Shown here one piece after another: positions 42,273 to 51,045 of a stretch of DNA of 64,000 nt. The DNA is from Amorphus sp040750475. Lineage in GTDB: Bacteria; Pseudomonadota; Alphaproteobacteria; Rhizobiales; Amorphaceae. Both the position numbers and the translations under genes were made by a program. The notes beneath the pieces were generated by a model. It searched no databases. It had not been told where the DNA came from and was given only the letters and a program-made list of their open reading frames with translations. How positions within the stretch are numbered: the stretch's first letter is position 1; each line of letters opens with the position of its first letter. The stretch is taken from assembly GCF_040750475.1 (NCBI RefSeq), contig NZ_JABJVY010000001.1, positions 248,001 to 312,000 of the forward strand. The letters run 5' to 3'.

Positions 42273-43819
42273 GCCACCTCTCCTTCAAGCGCCCGAAGCT
42301 TGAATCGCTGGATCTTGCCGGTGGCCGTCTTCGGCAGCTCCTCGACGAACTCGATCCAGCGCGGATATTTCCACTTGCCGACCCGGTCCTTGACATGCAG
42401 GCGCAAGGACTCCGCAAGCTCGGCCGTCGGCGCACCCTCCTTGAGGACGACGAACGCGCGCGGCTTTTCCAGTCCGCTTTCGTCGTGGGCAGGCACCACG
42501 GCCGCCTCCAAAACCGCCTCGTGCGAGACCAACGCCTGCTCGATTTCGAACGGCGAGACCCAGATACCCGACACCTTGAACATATCGTCGGTGCGGCCGC
42601 AGTAGACCAGCCGGCCGTCGGGCCGGAGCTCATACTTGTCGCCGGTCCGGGTCCAGCGACCCTCGAAGGTGGAGCGGGTCTTGTCGCGCTGGTTCCAGTA
42701 GCCCTCGGCCGCGGACGGGCCGTTGACCAGAAGTTCGCCGATGCCGCCAACTTCGACATCCTGGCCGGTCTCGTCCACCAGCCGCAGCTCGTAACCCGGC
42801 ACGGCGCGGCCCGAAGTGCCGTAGCAGATGTCGCCCTCGGCGTTGGACAGGAAGATGTGCAGCATCTCCGTGGAACCGACACCGTCGAGGATGTCGACGC
42901 CGGCTTTGGCCCGCCAGCGCTGGCCCACCTCTTCCGGCAACGCCTCGCCCGCCGACACGCAGATCCGCAGCCGGTCGAGACCGACAGGGGTGGTGCCGTT
43001 CATGGACGCGACCATCGCCGCATAAAGGGTCGGCACGCCGCAAAATACCGTCGGCCTGGTCTTCTCCAGAACGGAGAACACGCTGTCGGGCGTCGGCCGG
43101 CCGGCGAGCAACGCGGTCGTCGCGCCCACCGACATGGGGAAGGTCATGGCATTGCCGAGCCCATAGGCAAAGAACAGCTTCGCCGCGGAGAAGACGGTAT
43201 CGTCCTCCCGGATCTTCAACACCTGGGTGGCATAGGTGTCGGAGGTGGCCTTCAGGTTGGAATGGACGTGGCGCACCCCTTTGGGCCGACCGGTCGAGCC
43301 CGAGGAATAGAGCCAGAAGGCGCATTCGTCCGGCGAGGCGTTAATGGCCGTGCCCGGCTCGCTCGCAGCCAGCTCCGCCGCGAAATCGAGATAGGATCCG
43401 GGGTCGCCCCCCACGACGAACACCTTGAGATCGCCGCGATCCAGGATCGGACCGGCCGCCTCCAGAAGCTCGCTGGAGACGAACACCGCCGTCGCACGGG
43501 AATCATCCAAGATCGCTGCCCACAAATCGGCCGACAGTAGCGTGTTGACCGGGATCGGGATGACGCCGGCCTTCAGGCTTCCCCAGAAGATGACCGGGAA
43601 CTCGAGACAATCGAGCACCAGCATCACCGCGCGGTCTTCCCGCCGGATGCCGTGCCGTCGATAGAGCCCGATCATTTTGTCGCTGTCGGTCGCCAGCGCC
43701 CCATAAGTGATGCTGCGACCGTTTCCCGCGCCTTCGATGAAGGCCGTCTTGTCGCTTCGACCGCTTTCGATATGGCGATCGACGAAATAGGTTGCGGCGT
43801 TTCCGCTTGTCCCCTCCAC
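42269..43819 (-). CDS. bclA: Benzoate-CoA ligase
   Basis: 516 residues from a GTG start with a GGAGGA site seven bases upstream; the frame extends further but without a ribosome site. ANL-superfamily adenylating enzyme: AMP-binding P-loop YSSGSTGRPKGVRHVHSN near 157, a DGVGSTEMLHIF aromatic-acid pocket segment near 300, TGDKYELRPDGRLVYCGRTDDMFKVSG near 395, and catalytic Lys in PKTATGKIQRFKLR near 500. It makes benzoyl-CoA from benzoate, ATP and CoA, the entry step of the pathway. It heads the run bclA-hydrolase-boxD-DUF309. Confidence 0.95.
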   Translation of the reverse strand: MEGTSGNAATYFVDRHIESGRSDKTAFIEGAGNGRSITYGALATDSDKMIGLYRRHGIRREDRAVMLVLDCLEFPVIFWGSLKAGVIPIPVNTLLSADLWAAILDDSRATAVFVSSELLEAAGPILDRGDLKVFVVGGDPGSYLDFAAELAASEPGTAINASPDECAFWLYSSGSTGRPKGVRHVHSNLKATSDTYATQVLKIREDDTVFSAAKLFFAYGLGNAMTFPMSVGATTALLAGRPTPDSVFSVLEKTRPTVFCGVPTLYAAMVASMNGTTPVGLDRLRICVSAGEALPEEVGQRWRAKAGVDILDGVGSTEMLHIFLSNAEGDICYGTSGRAVPGYELRLVDETGQDVEVGGIGELLVNGPSAAEGYWNQRDKTRSTFEGRWTRTGDKYELRPDGRLVYCGRTDDMFKVSGIWVSPFEIEQALVSHEAVLEAAVVPAHDESGLEKPRAFVVLKEGAPTAELAESLRLHVKDRVGKWKYPRWIEFVEELPKTATGKIQRFKLRALEGEVA

Positions 43820-43956
43820 GGGTGGATCCTCCAACAGTCTGGCGTTGGTTGAGCGGACGGATCTAAAGTGCACATTGGCTACCCGTCCGCGTCGTTATTT
43901 TTGCAACTGAAATCGCGGGCACCAGCCACGTGCCGACGCGCCACGGCCTCGCCGGC

Positions 43957-44424
43957 TCAGCGCCCAGTGAACTCGATCCGCCCTTCCGGCAGGAAATAGA
44001 GAACGTAGGCGTCGCCGCCGGAAACGGTTGGATGGTGGTCGCTGCCAGGCGGGTAGACATACCAGCCCTCGTCCATGCCATCGAACTTGGCATCGCCCGC
44101 AATCGGCATAATTGCGCCGATTTCGCCGGTGGTGTGGACGTGATGCGGCCCGCGAATGTCGTTCATGCGAACCACATCCACGCTGAAATGACCGGCCTCC
44201 GCACCCGGCTTCACCGGCCGACAGAACTTGATGCCGCCGGCCTCGCGCTGCAGCAGCCACCCCTCCCGCTCGCCTTCGGCGCAAAGGGCTTCCAGCGTGG
44301 AGAAGTCGGGCCCGTCCTTGGGAAACGCGGCATTCAGATGGGCAGCTAGCTGGTCATCGAGAGGGCGATTGCCGATCGCATCGGCAATCTTGGATACGAG
44401 GTCGAGGAATGCCTGCTGGCTCAT
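43957..44424 (-). CDS. DUF4863 (4-hydroxylaminobenzoate-lyase-like) protein
   Basis: 155-residue protein from an ATG with a GGGAGGA site. The carboxyl half is a cupin-like fold: FSVDVVRMNDIRGPHHVHTTGEIGAIMPI with paired His, then DEGWYVYPPGSDHHPTVSGGDAYVLYFLPEGRIEF. The family includes PnbB-type hydroxylaminobenzoate lyases, so a role on a benzoate derivative is plausible. It is 137 bases upstream of bclA on the same strand and downstream of a BoxR-type site, so it is likely part of the benzoate regulon. The longer ATG frame upstream is rejected because it would run into the operator. Confidence 0.75.
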   Translation of the reverse strand: MSQQAFLDLVSKIADAIGNRPLDDQLAAHLNAAFPKDGPDFSTLEALCAEGEREGWLLQREAGGIKFCRPVKPGAEAGHFSVDVVRMNDIRGPHHVHTTGEIGAIMPIAGDAKFDGMDEGWYVYPPGSDHHPTVSGGDAYVLYFLPEGRIEFTGR

Positions 44425-44488
44425 TCGGTCCTCCCGTGCGCTCGGATAGAAATGGCGCCGAGCGCCACCTTCGAACGTCTCCTGTTTC

Positions 44489-44502
44489 TGCACTATTATG
44501 CA
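44489..44502. promoter_or_regulatory. BoxR-type operator for the bclA-side operon
   Basis: TGCA-CTATTA-TGCA followed by TAT, the same TGCA-N6-TGCA arrangement as the boxC site, 65 bases before the DUF4863 start. Confidence 0.65.
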
Positions 44503-44621
44503 TATCTTGGAGGAGGGCCGCAAGACGGCCCGGCACGGTCATGTCACCGCGGCGATCGATTTAGATGAAATCACTATAGATCCAGCAGCTTAGCTCTGAT
44601 CTTAGAGACACTCCCCAAATG

Positions 44622-44639
44622 TGCATTATATTGCTTGCA
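44622..44639. promoter_or_regulatory. BoxR-type operator for the ABC importer
   Basis: TGCA-TTATAT-TGCT followed directly by TGCA. The second half-site at N6 spacing has one mismatch. About 180 bases before the binding-protein start. Confidence 0.45.
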
Positions 44640-44819
44640 CCTAAAGAATGGCTCTTGTACCGTAGCGCGGTCAGGCCATGCGCGCCCCGGCGAAACCCCA
44701 GCAAGAGGGCGCCGGCCGAGGGCTTCTGAGGTCACGAAGCTGATCACCGGATGCCCGACACAAAGAGGAAACGATCGGGATCGCCGCCCCTTGGCGGACC
44801 GATCCAGGGAGGAAACGGA

Positions 44820-45983
44820 ATGCTCAAGACGATCACCGGCGCCCTTGCGTGCGCCTCGCTGACCTTGGCCATCGCAGCGCCAGCCGCGGCCCAGGACTAT
44901 AAGGTCGGCATGCTCCTGCCCTATAGCGGCGTCTACGCGGCCCTCGGCAAGGACATCGACGAAGGCTTCGTGCTGGCGCTCGAAGAGGCCGGCATGGTCG
45001 ATCAGGTCGAGATCGTGCGCGAGGATACCGAGGTGAAGCCACCGGTCGGCCTCGCCAAGACGCGCAAGATGGTACTGGAAGACCAGGTCGACGTGCTGGT
45101 GGGGCCGGTTTCCTCCGGCGTGCTCGGTGCGGTGCGCGATTTCGTCGACCAGACCCACACGCCAATCATCGTCTCCAACGCCGGCAACGACGAAGCGACC
45201 GGCGAGAACTGCAGCCCCTACATCGTCCGGGTGTCGTTCTCCAACAGCCAGGTCAACCGGCCGATGGGCCAGTGGATGTACGATCAGGGCATCCGCACGG
45301 TCTACACGATGGCGCCGGACTATGCCGCCGGGCGTCAGCAGATCGGCGCGTTCGCGGATGCCTTCAAGGCCGCCGGCGGCGAGATCGTCGGACAGGAATT
45401 CACCCCGTTCCGCACGACCCAGGACTTCGGCCCCTATCTGAGCGCCGCCCAGGCCGCCAACCCGGACGCGGTTTACGTGTTCTATGCCGGCAGCGAGGCG
45501 ATCAACTTCGTCAAGCAGTATGACGCCTTCGGCCTCAACAAGAGCGCGACCCTTCACGGCTCCGGCTTCGTGACCTCCCCGCTCTATGTCGACGCGGAGG
45601 GCCCGGCGGCCGTCGGCGTGATCGGCTCGCTGCACTATATTCCGACGCTAGACACCCCGGAAAACAAGACGTTCGTCGAGGCCGTGGAGAAGAAGTACGG
45701 CCGCGTGCCGTCCGAATACACCGTGCAGGGCTATGACGCCGGCCGGTCGTTCGTCGAGGCGATCAAGTCGGGCGCCACCGACAAGGAAGCCATCGCCAAA
45801 GCGCTTCCGACGGTGAGCTACACCAGCCCGCGCGGCCCGGTCTCCATCGATCCGGCGACCAACAACATCGTCCAGAACATGTACATCTACGAGACGGTCG
45901 AGGGCGACGACGGCAAGCTGACCCAGAAGCTCGTCGGCACCGTCGAAAACGTCCAGGACGCGCCGAACGGCTGCAAGCTGTAA
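44820..45983 (+). CDS. Liv-type ABC transporter substrate-binding protein, probably benzoate
   Basis: 387-residue periplasmic binding protein of the leucine-binding fold. Signal peptide MLKTITGALACASLTLAIAAPAAAQ, then YKVGMLLPYSGVYAALGKDIDEGF. Further marks: VLVGPVSSGVLGAVRDF near 95 and YTVQGYDAGRSFVEAI near 300. The ATG follows GGAGGAAAC. Several close relatives in aromatic clusters bind benzoate-like acids. Divergent from the benzoate operon with BoxR-type sites between, so benzoate uptake is the best inference. A hairpin follows the gene. Confidence 0.88.
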   Translation: MLKTITGALACASLTLAIAAPAAAQDYKVGMLLPYSGVYAALGKDIDEGFVLALEEAGMVDQVEIVREDTEVKPPVGLAKTRKMVLEDQVDVLVGPVSSGVLGAVRDFVDQTHTPIIVSNAGNDEATGENCSPYIVRVSFSNSQVNRPMGQWMYDQGIRTVYTMAPDYAAGRQQIGAFADAFKAAGGEIVGQEFTPFRTTQDFGPYLSAAQAANPDAVYVFYAGSEAINFVKQYDAFGLNKSATLHGSGFVTSPLYVDAEGPAAVGVIGSLHYIPTLDTPENKTFVEAVEKKYGRVPSEYTVQGYDAGRSFVEAIKSGATDKEAIAKALPTVSYTSPRGPVSIDPATNNIVQNMYIYETVEGDDGKLTQKLVGTVENVQDAPNGCKL

Positions 45984-46003
45984 GCGGTCGCTACCGATCA
46001 CGG

Positions 46004-46032
46004 ATGGCCGGGCGCATGCGTCGTCCGGCCAT
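46004..46032 (+). terminator. Hairpin between the binding-protein gene and livH
   Basis: Perfect 8-bp arms ATGGCCGG / CCGGCCAT with a 13-base loop, followed by a pyrimidine-rich tract (TTCCCCTTCTCTTTCTC). A partial terminator or mRNA-stabilising structure. Confidence 0.55.
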
Positions 46033-46068
46033 TTCCCCTTCTCTTTCTCTCTCGGACCGGGCGCGCAT

Positions 46069-46941
46069 ATGGTCTCCGACTGGACGTTCTGGGCGGCTCA
46101 GACGCTGAACGGATTGCAGCTCTCCATGCTGCTGTTTCTGTTGTCCGTTGGCCTGACGGTCATTTTCGGGCTTCTTCACTTCGTCAATCTGGCTCACGGA
46201 GCGCTCTATGCGCTCGGCGCCTATGTCGGCATTTCCGCCGCCGCCGCGACCGGATCCTACTGGGCCGGCTTCGCCGCCGCTCCCGTCGTCGTCGCGCTGA
46301 CCGGCATCCTGCTCTATCTCGGCCTGATGAAGCGGATGCGCCGCGCCGGGCCGATGAACCAGGTGCTCGTGACCCTCGGCCTGATCTTCGTCTTCGTGGA
46401 CGTCTTCCGGCTGCTCTGGGGCGACCTTGCCATCGGCACCAGCGAGCCCACGCTCTTCACCGGCCGCACCGAGGCGTTCGGCATCGTCTATCCGACCTAC
46501 CGGCTCTTCATCATCGCGCTCGGCGCGATCGTCATGGCCGCGCTCGCGCTCGTGCTGTCGCGCACCCAGCTCGGCGCCATGATCCGCGCCGGCGTCGACA
46601 ATGACGAGATGGCCGCCTGCCTGGGCGTGAATGTCGAGCGCATCTTCTTCATCGTGTTCTGCGTCGGCTGCGCGCTTGCCGGGCTTGCCGGCGCGGTCGC
46701 CGCCCCCGTGTTCTCCGCCCACCCCGACATGGGCACCGAGATCCTGATCTCCACCCTGATCGTCGTGGTGGTCGGCGGCATGGGCAGCCTGAGGGGCGCC
46801 ATCGCCGGCTCGTTCCTGGTCGGCTTTGCGCAGACCTTCGGAGCCGTGCTCGTGCCGGAGATCGCCTCGCTGCTGATCTACATCCTTCTGGCCGGCATCC
46901 TGGTGTTCCGGCCGACCGGCCTGTTCCCGGCCAGGGCCTGA
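46069..46941 (+). CDS. livH: Branched-chain-type ABC transporter permease LivH
   Basis: 290-residue permease with about eight helices. LivH features are GLQLSMLLFLLSVGLTVIFGLLHFVNLAHGALYALGAY in the first 50 residues and VVVVGGMGSLRGAIAGSFLVGFAQTFG near 223. It forms the membrane channel with LivM. It lies 85 bases after the binding protein and 11 before livM. Confidence 0.92.
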   Translation: MVSDWTFWAAQTLNGLQLSMLLFLLSVGLTVIFGLLHFVNLAHGALYALGAYVGISAAAATGSYWAGFAAAPVVVALTGILLYLGLMKRMRRAGPMNQVLVTLGLIFVFVDVFRLLWGDLAIGTSEPTLFTGRTEAFGIVYPTYRLFIIALGAIVMAALALVLSRTQLGAMIRAGVDNDEMAACLGVNVERIFFIVFCVGCALAGLAGAVAAPVFSAHPDMGTEILISTLIVVVVGGMGSLRGAIAGSFLVGFAQTFGAVLVPEIASLLIYILLAGILVFRPTGLFPARA

Positions 46942-46952
46942 GGCAGCGCACG

Positions 46953-47966
46953 ATGTTCCATCAGACCCTCATCAAGTCGATCGCCCTTATCATCCTGGTC
47001 GCTGTCGGCATCGCCTACACCCTCACCACCGGCTATTTCGGCAAGGAACTGGTGATCGAGGCCGCCACCCTGGCGATGGTTGCCATCAGCCTCGACCTGA
47101 TCGCCGGCTTCGGCGGGATGATCTCACTCTGCCACGGTGCGATCTTCGGTGTTGGCGCCTACACCTATGCCGCCCTGACGGTGCTCTACGGTATCGATCC
47201 GATCGCGGCGTTCGCCGTCGCGATCGTCGCCTCCGGCGTGTTCGGGTTCGCCGTCGGCGCCGTGACCTCGCGCACCCACGGCATCTTTTTCATCATGGCC
47301 ACCCTCGCCTTCGGCCAGATGGCCTACGTGACGGCGTTCGAAAGCCGCACGCTGGGCGGTGACGACGGGCTGGCCGGCGTCCCGCGGCTGGATTTCTCCG
47401 CGCTTGGGATCGATTTCAACGATTCCACCCAGTTCGCCCTGTTCGCGATTGCGCTGGCGGTGCTGGTCTACGTCATCGCCGCCTTCGTACTGCGCTCCGG
47501 CTTCGGCCGTACCCTGGTCGGCATCCACGTCAACGAAGCGCGCATGCGCGCCGTCGGCCTGACGGTCTGGAGCTATAAGGCCGCGGCATTCGGCATTTCC
47601 GGCGCGCTCGCCGGGCTCGGCGGCGCGATCGCGGCCCAGCAGACCATGTTCGTCTCGCCGGAGCTGATGGTCTGGATGGTGTCCGGCACCGTGCTCATGG
47701 TGGTGATCTTCGGCGGTCTCGGCACCCTTGTCGGTCCGGCGATCGGCGCCGTGGTCTGGGTGTTCCTGAAACACGAGATCTCGTCGGCGACGCCCTATTG
47801 GCACATCGTCGCCGGTGCGGTTCTGATTCTCACCATCGTCGCCGGGGGCCGCGGCCTCTACGGCCAGATCGAGCACATGATCGAAACGCGGCGCGCCAAG
47901 ACGCCGAAAGCCCCGAGCGCGCCAAGCGCCGCTCCGATCGGCCAGGAGAGCGAAACCCATGCTTGA
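46953..47966 (+). CDS. livM: Branched-chain-type ABC transporter permease LivM
   Basis: 337-residue permease. LivM features are AISLDLIAGFGGMISLCHGAIFGVGAYTYA near 47 and VIFGGLGTLVGPAIGAVVWVFLK near 250, with about eight to nine helices and a Pro/Ala-rich cytoplasmic tail. The final 8 bases overlap livG. Partner of LivH in the same importer. Confidence 0.92.
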   Translation: MFHQTLIKSIALIILVAVGIAYTLTTGYFGKELVIEAATLAMVAISLDLIAGFGGMISLCHGAIFGVGAYTYAALTVLYGIDPIAAFAVAIVASGVFGFAVGAVTSRTHGIFFIMATLAFGQMAYVTAFESRTLGGDDGLAGVPRLDFSALGIDFNDSTQFALFAIALAVLVYVIAAFVLRSGFGRTLVGIHVNEARMRAVGLTVWSYKAAAFGISGALAGLGGAIAAQQTMFVSPELMVWMVSGTVLMVVIFGGLGTLVGPAIGAVVWVFLKHEISSATPYWHIVAGAVLILTIVAGGRGLYGQIEHMIETRRAKTPKAPSAPSAAPIGQESETHA

Positions 47967-48705
47967 GGCGCGCGGACTCAACAAGGCGTTCGGCTCGCTG
48001 ACCGTCACCAAGGATGTCTCGTTCGCGCTCCAAAAGGGCGAACGCCGTGTCGTGCTGGGCCCGAACGGGGCCGGCAAGACGACGCTGTTCAATCTCCTGG
48101 CCGGGGAGCTGAAGCCGTCCTCGGGCGCGGTCATCATGAACGGTGAGGACATCACCGCACTCTCCGTCGCCGCACGGGCGCGGCGCGGCATGGCGCGGTC
48201 CTATCAGAAGAACAATCTGTTCGGCTCGCTCACCATCGGCGAGAACCTGGCGCTCGCCGTTGCGACCGCGACCGGAGCCGCAGGCTGGCTTGCCCGCGAC
48301 ACGCTCGCCGATCCGGCGATCCGGGAGGCCGTCCGCGACGCGGCCGGAAAAGTCGGCCTGACCGAGGTGCTCGGCGCCCGCGTCGACGCGGTCTCCTACG
48401 GCATGCGTCGCCAGTTGGAAGTCGGGATCGCGCTGTCCACCCGGCCGAGCGTGCTTTTGATGGACGAGCCGACCTCCGGCGTCGGGCCCGGCATGATCCA
48501 GGCCTTCCACGCGCTGCTGCACACGCTCCCGCGGGATCTCACCGTTTTGATCATCGAGCACGACATGGATCTCGCCTTCGACGTGGCGGACCGGATCACC
48601 GTCCTCAACTACGGCGAGGTGGTGTTCGAAGGCACGCCGGAAGAGACCCGGGCGAGCGACCTGGTGCGTGAAATCTATCTCGGCGAATGGGACGCCCATG
48701 CTTGA
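47959..48705 (+). CDS. livG: ABC transporter ATP-binding protein LivG
   Basis: 248-residue ATPase. Walker A GPNGAGKTTLF at about 35, Q-loop in SYQKNNLFGSLTIGENL near 84, a signature region reduced to AVSYGMRRQLEVG near 145 in place of the usual LSYG-GEQR, and Walker B SVLLMDEPTSGV near 165. It powers the importer together with LivF, overlapping both neighbours by 8 bases. Confidence 0.92.
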   Translation: MLEARGLNKAFGSLTVTKDVSFALQKGERRVVLGPNGAGKTTLFNLLAGELKPSSGAVIMNGEDITALSVAARARRGMARSYQKNNLFGSLTIGENLALAVATATGAAGWLARDTLADPAIREAVRDAAGKVGLTEVLGARVDAVSYGMRRQLEVGIALSTRPSVLLMDEPTSGVGPGMIQAFHALLHTLPRDLTVLIIEHDMDLAFDVADRITVLNYGEVVFEGTPEETRASDLVREIYLGEWDAHA

Positions 48706-49396
48706 GATCCGTGACCTTCATACCGGCTACGGCGAAACCCGGGTCATCCACGGCCTGTCGCTCAAGGCCGCTCCCGGCCGCATGCTGGCGATTCTCGGCC
48801 GCAACGGTGCCGGCAAGACCACCACCTTGAAGGCGATCATGGGCCTTTTGCCGGTCCTGGAAGGCGACGTCGCGTTCGACGGCGCGTCGATCGCCCGCAC
48901 CCGGCCCTACGAGATCGCTCGGCGCGGCGTCGCCTACGTGCCGGAGACCCGGGACATCTTCCCCTCGCTCACGGTGAAGGAAAATCTCGCACTCGCCGCC
49001 CGCACGGCGCCGCCGGACGCGGCCTGGACGATGGAGCGGGTGATCGAGTTTTTCCCACGGCTGGGCGAACGGCTCGCCAACGGCGGCAACCAGCTTTCCG
49101 GCGGCGAGCAGCAGATGCTCGCAATCGGCCGCGCACTCCTGATGAACCCTCGGCTTCTGATCCTGGACGAGCCAACCGAAGGCCTCGCCCCGATCATCGT
49201 GCGCCAGATCCACGACAAGCTCGCGGCCCTGAAGGACGAGGGGCTGACGATGATCCTGGTGGAGCAGAATTTCGGCTTCGCCACCAGCCTGGCGGACGAG
49301 GTCATCATCGTCGGCCGCGGCCGCAGCGTCTGGGAAGGCTCGTCGGCCGCGATTCGCCACGATGTCGACACCCAACACAAATGGCTGGGCGTGTAG
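48698..49396 (+). CDS. livF: ABC transporter ATP-binding protein LivF
   Basis: 232-residue ATPase. The start at 48698 gives MLEIRDLHTGYGETRVIHGLSLKA. Walker A GRNGAGKTTTL near 35, signature QLSGGEQQMLAIGRAL near 135, Walker B LLILDEPTEGLAP near 157. Last gene of the importer operon; a palindromic repeat lies between its end and the convergent TIGR03032 gene. Confidence 0.92.
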   Translation: MLEIRDLHTGYGETRVIHGLSLKAAPGRMLAILGRNGAGKTTTLKAIMGLLPVLEGDVAFDGASIARTRPYEIARRGVAYVPETRDIFPSLTVKENLALAARTAPPDAAWTMERVIEFFPRLGERLANGGNQLSGGEQQMLAIGRALLMNPRLLILDEPTEGLAPIIVRQIHDKLAALKDEGLTMILVEQNFGFATSLADEVIIVGRGRSVWEGSSAAIRHDVDTQHKWLGV

Positions 49397-49456
49397 ACCG
49401 GCCCAACGTGCCGCGAGAGCCAAGTCGCGGACCCGGCACGCGCCTCATCTTTCATC

Positions 49457-49501
49457 GCGGTTTCCGGACGGCGAACCGGTTCCCACTTCGCCTGGAAACG
49501 C
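49457..49501. repeat. Dispersed palindromic repeat, copy 6
   Basis: Arms GCGGTTTCCGG and CCTGGAAACGC enclose the core GAACCGGTTCCCACTTCG. It lies between the convergent livF and TIGR03032 genes and may act as a bidirectional hairpin end. Confidence 0.65.
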
Positions 49502-49502
49502 T

Positions 49503-50687
49503 TTACGCCGGATGCCAACCGCGCTCCGAAAGCGGCTGGTCCGGCGCTTCGATGGTGATGAAGCTCGCCAATTCCGGCCCGAACGTCGGCAGCGCCATCG
49601 GGCAGCGCACCCCATCCAGAATCCGCACGTCGAACAGCTCGCGGATGGCGCCCTCCAAACGCATCCATTCCACAATGTCGCCGTTGCGGGTGTTGACGAC
49701 CTGAACCCCGCACCAGGCCTCTCCGCCGCGCTTCTCCAGCTCCTCCTGCAAGGGCAGGCCGGAGAAGACCCCTTCATGGCGGGCTAGCGACAGCCCCACC
49801 ACGGCATGGCCGGCATGAAAGGAAAGCCCGCGCAGGAAGCCGGGGCAGAACGCCACCCGCTCGCGCTCCCGGCTTTCGAGATCGATCCGCGTCAAATACC
49901 CATTGCCGGAATCGAGCACCCACAGAGCGCCCTCGTGAACCCGCGGCGAATGCGGCATCGACAGGCCGTCCGCCACGATCTCGTCCGTCTCGACATCGAC
50001 CACCACGCCACCGTCGCGGCGATGGTTGCGCCAGCCGTCGACGATGTCCGTCGTGGAGACGGCGGTGACGAACCGCGGCACGCCGTCGACCATCGCCAGG
50101 CCGTTGAGATGGCAACGATCCTCCGGCGCCAGCCGCGAGATGAAAGGCGGCCGCCACACCGGCTTGAAGGAATGGACCGCGCTGTCCGTCGCCAGGCAGG
50201 AATATTTGGTGTTCACGAAAATCAGCCGGCCGGCGGCATCCACGCCGAGCTCGTGCACGTCGAGGTCCGACACGGTCTGTCCCCGGCGTGGAACGTAGAG
50301 ACGATCGAAGTGATTGTTGGCCCGCTCGTTGGGCCCGAGCACGTTCTCAAACCGCCAGATCTGGGCAAGGCCCGCCAACAACAGCCGCTGGCCGTCGCCG
50401 ATCAGTCCCATGGCGCGCACGAAATTGCGCTGATGGACCGACAGGGCCCCATCCGGCTGCACCCCGACCAGGAAGACCTGCCCGGTCTGGTAGGAGGTGA
50501 AAGCCAGCGAGCAGCCGTGCAGGGCGAGCCACTGGGGAAAGCCGCGCGAGCAGGAGATCCGTGTCTCCAACGCCTTTGGCGGCTCCACCGTCGCGCCGGG
50601 CGCGTCGGCGGCCTGTGGCGCCTCGTTGCCGGCCGGCGTCGCACCCGGGCCTTCGCCCTCGCTGTGAACAGGATCGTGCTCGGTCAT
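49503..50687 (-). CDS. TIGR03032 family protein
   Basis: 394-residue protein of the TIGR03032 family, probably a beta-propeller. Recognisable parts: SCSRGFPQWLALHGCSLAFTSYQTGQVFLVG near 45, NHFDRLYVPRRGQTVSDLDVHELG near 125, SRLAPEDRCHLNGLAMVDGVPRFVTAVSTTD near 180, and GLSMPHSPRVHEGALWVLDSGNGYLTRID near 230. An acidic, Pro/Ala-rich tail of about 40 residues precedes the domain. No signal peptide. The family has no established activity. It stands alone on the minus strand between the Liv and GMC genes. Confidence 0.8.
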   Translation of the reverse strand: MTEHDPVHSEGEGPGATPAGNEAPQAADAPGATVEPPKALETRISCSRGFPQWLALHGCSLAFTSYQTGQVFLVGVQPDGALSVHQRNFVRAMGLIGDGQRLLLAGLAQIWRFENVLGPNERANNHFDRLYVPRRGQTVSDLDVHELGVDAAGRLIFVNTKYSCLATDSAVHSFKPVWRPPFISRLAPEDRCHLNGLAMVDGVPRFVTAVSTTDIVDGWRNHRRDGGVVVDVETDEIVADGLSMPHSPRVHEGALWVLDSGNGYLTRIDLESRERERVAFCPGFLRGLSFHAGHAVVGLSLARHEGVFSGLPLQEELEKRGGEAWCGVQVVNTRNGDIVEWMRLEGAIRELFDVRILDGVRCPMALPTFGPELASFITIEAPDQPLSERGWHPA

Positions 50688-51045
50688 CTCGCCCTCTGCC
50701 GGATCGCGCCCAGGCTTTGCCCAAAGTCATGCCGCCCGATCCGATCGATAGCCGATTCGCAGCCGCACACCTCAGACCGTTGCCCGGCCGGAAAGCTGCC
50801 GTGGTACTGGAGCGAAGCCGCCCTGCCCATCCCTTTCTTCAAAAGACCCTTTTCCGCCTGACCGGAGTCGCGGCTGCGACGCCGGGACGGGACCCGCCCG
50901 GCCAAGTCTCTTGCCCGTGCGCGAACGATCGACGAATTTGGCCGAACAACACCTTTGGGTCAGGCCGTCCCGTTGGATCGCTGTTGCGCTTGCGCCGCTG
51001 CGCTCCGCTCATGGCGGCCTCTTTCCACGCACGGGAGGGCGGACA
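50688..51045. other. Intergenic region between TIGR03032 and the GMC oxidoreductase
   Basis: 358 bases between divergent genes. A 45-codon in-frame extension of the GMC gene is open here but has no ribosome site. No convincing promoter, operator palindrome or small gene found. Confidence 0.4.

Larger units (their letters stand above)
44425..44819. promoter_or_regulatory. Divergent benzoate control region
   Basis: 395 bases between the minus-strand benzoate operon and the plus-strand ABC importer, without a credible gene. It contains two TGCA-type operator sites, one near each promoter, and AT-rich stretches around them. I see no textbook -35/-10 pair. Confidence 0.6.

Noticed and set aside
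43864..43880. TGCA-containing stretch near the longer bclA start as a fifth BoxR site
   Set aside because: Only one TGCA half is present and the base at the N6 position is not a half-site.
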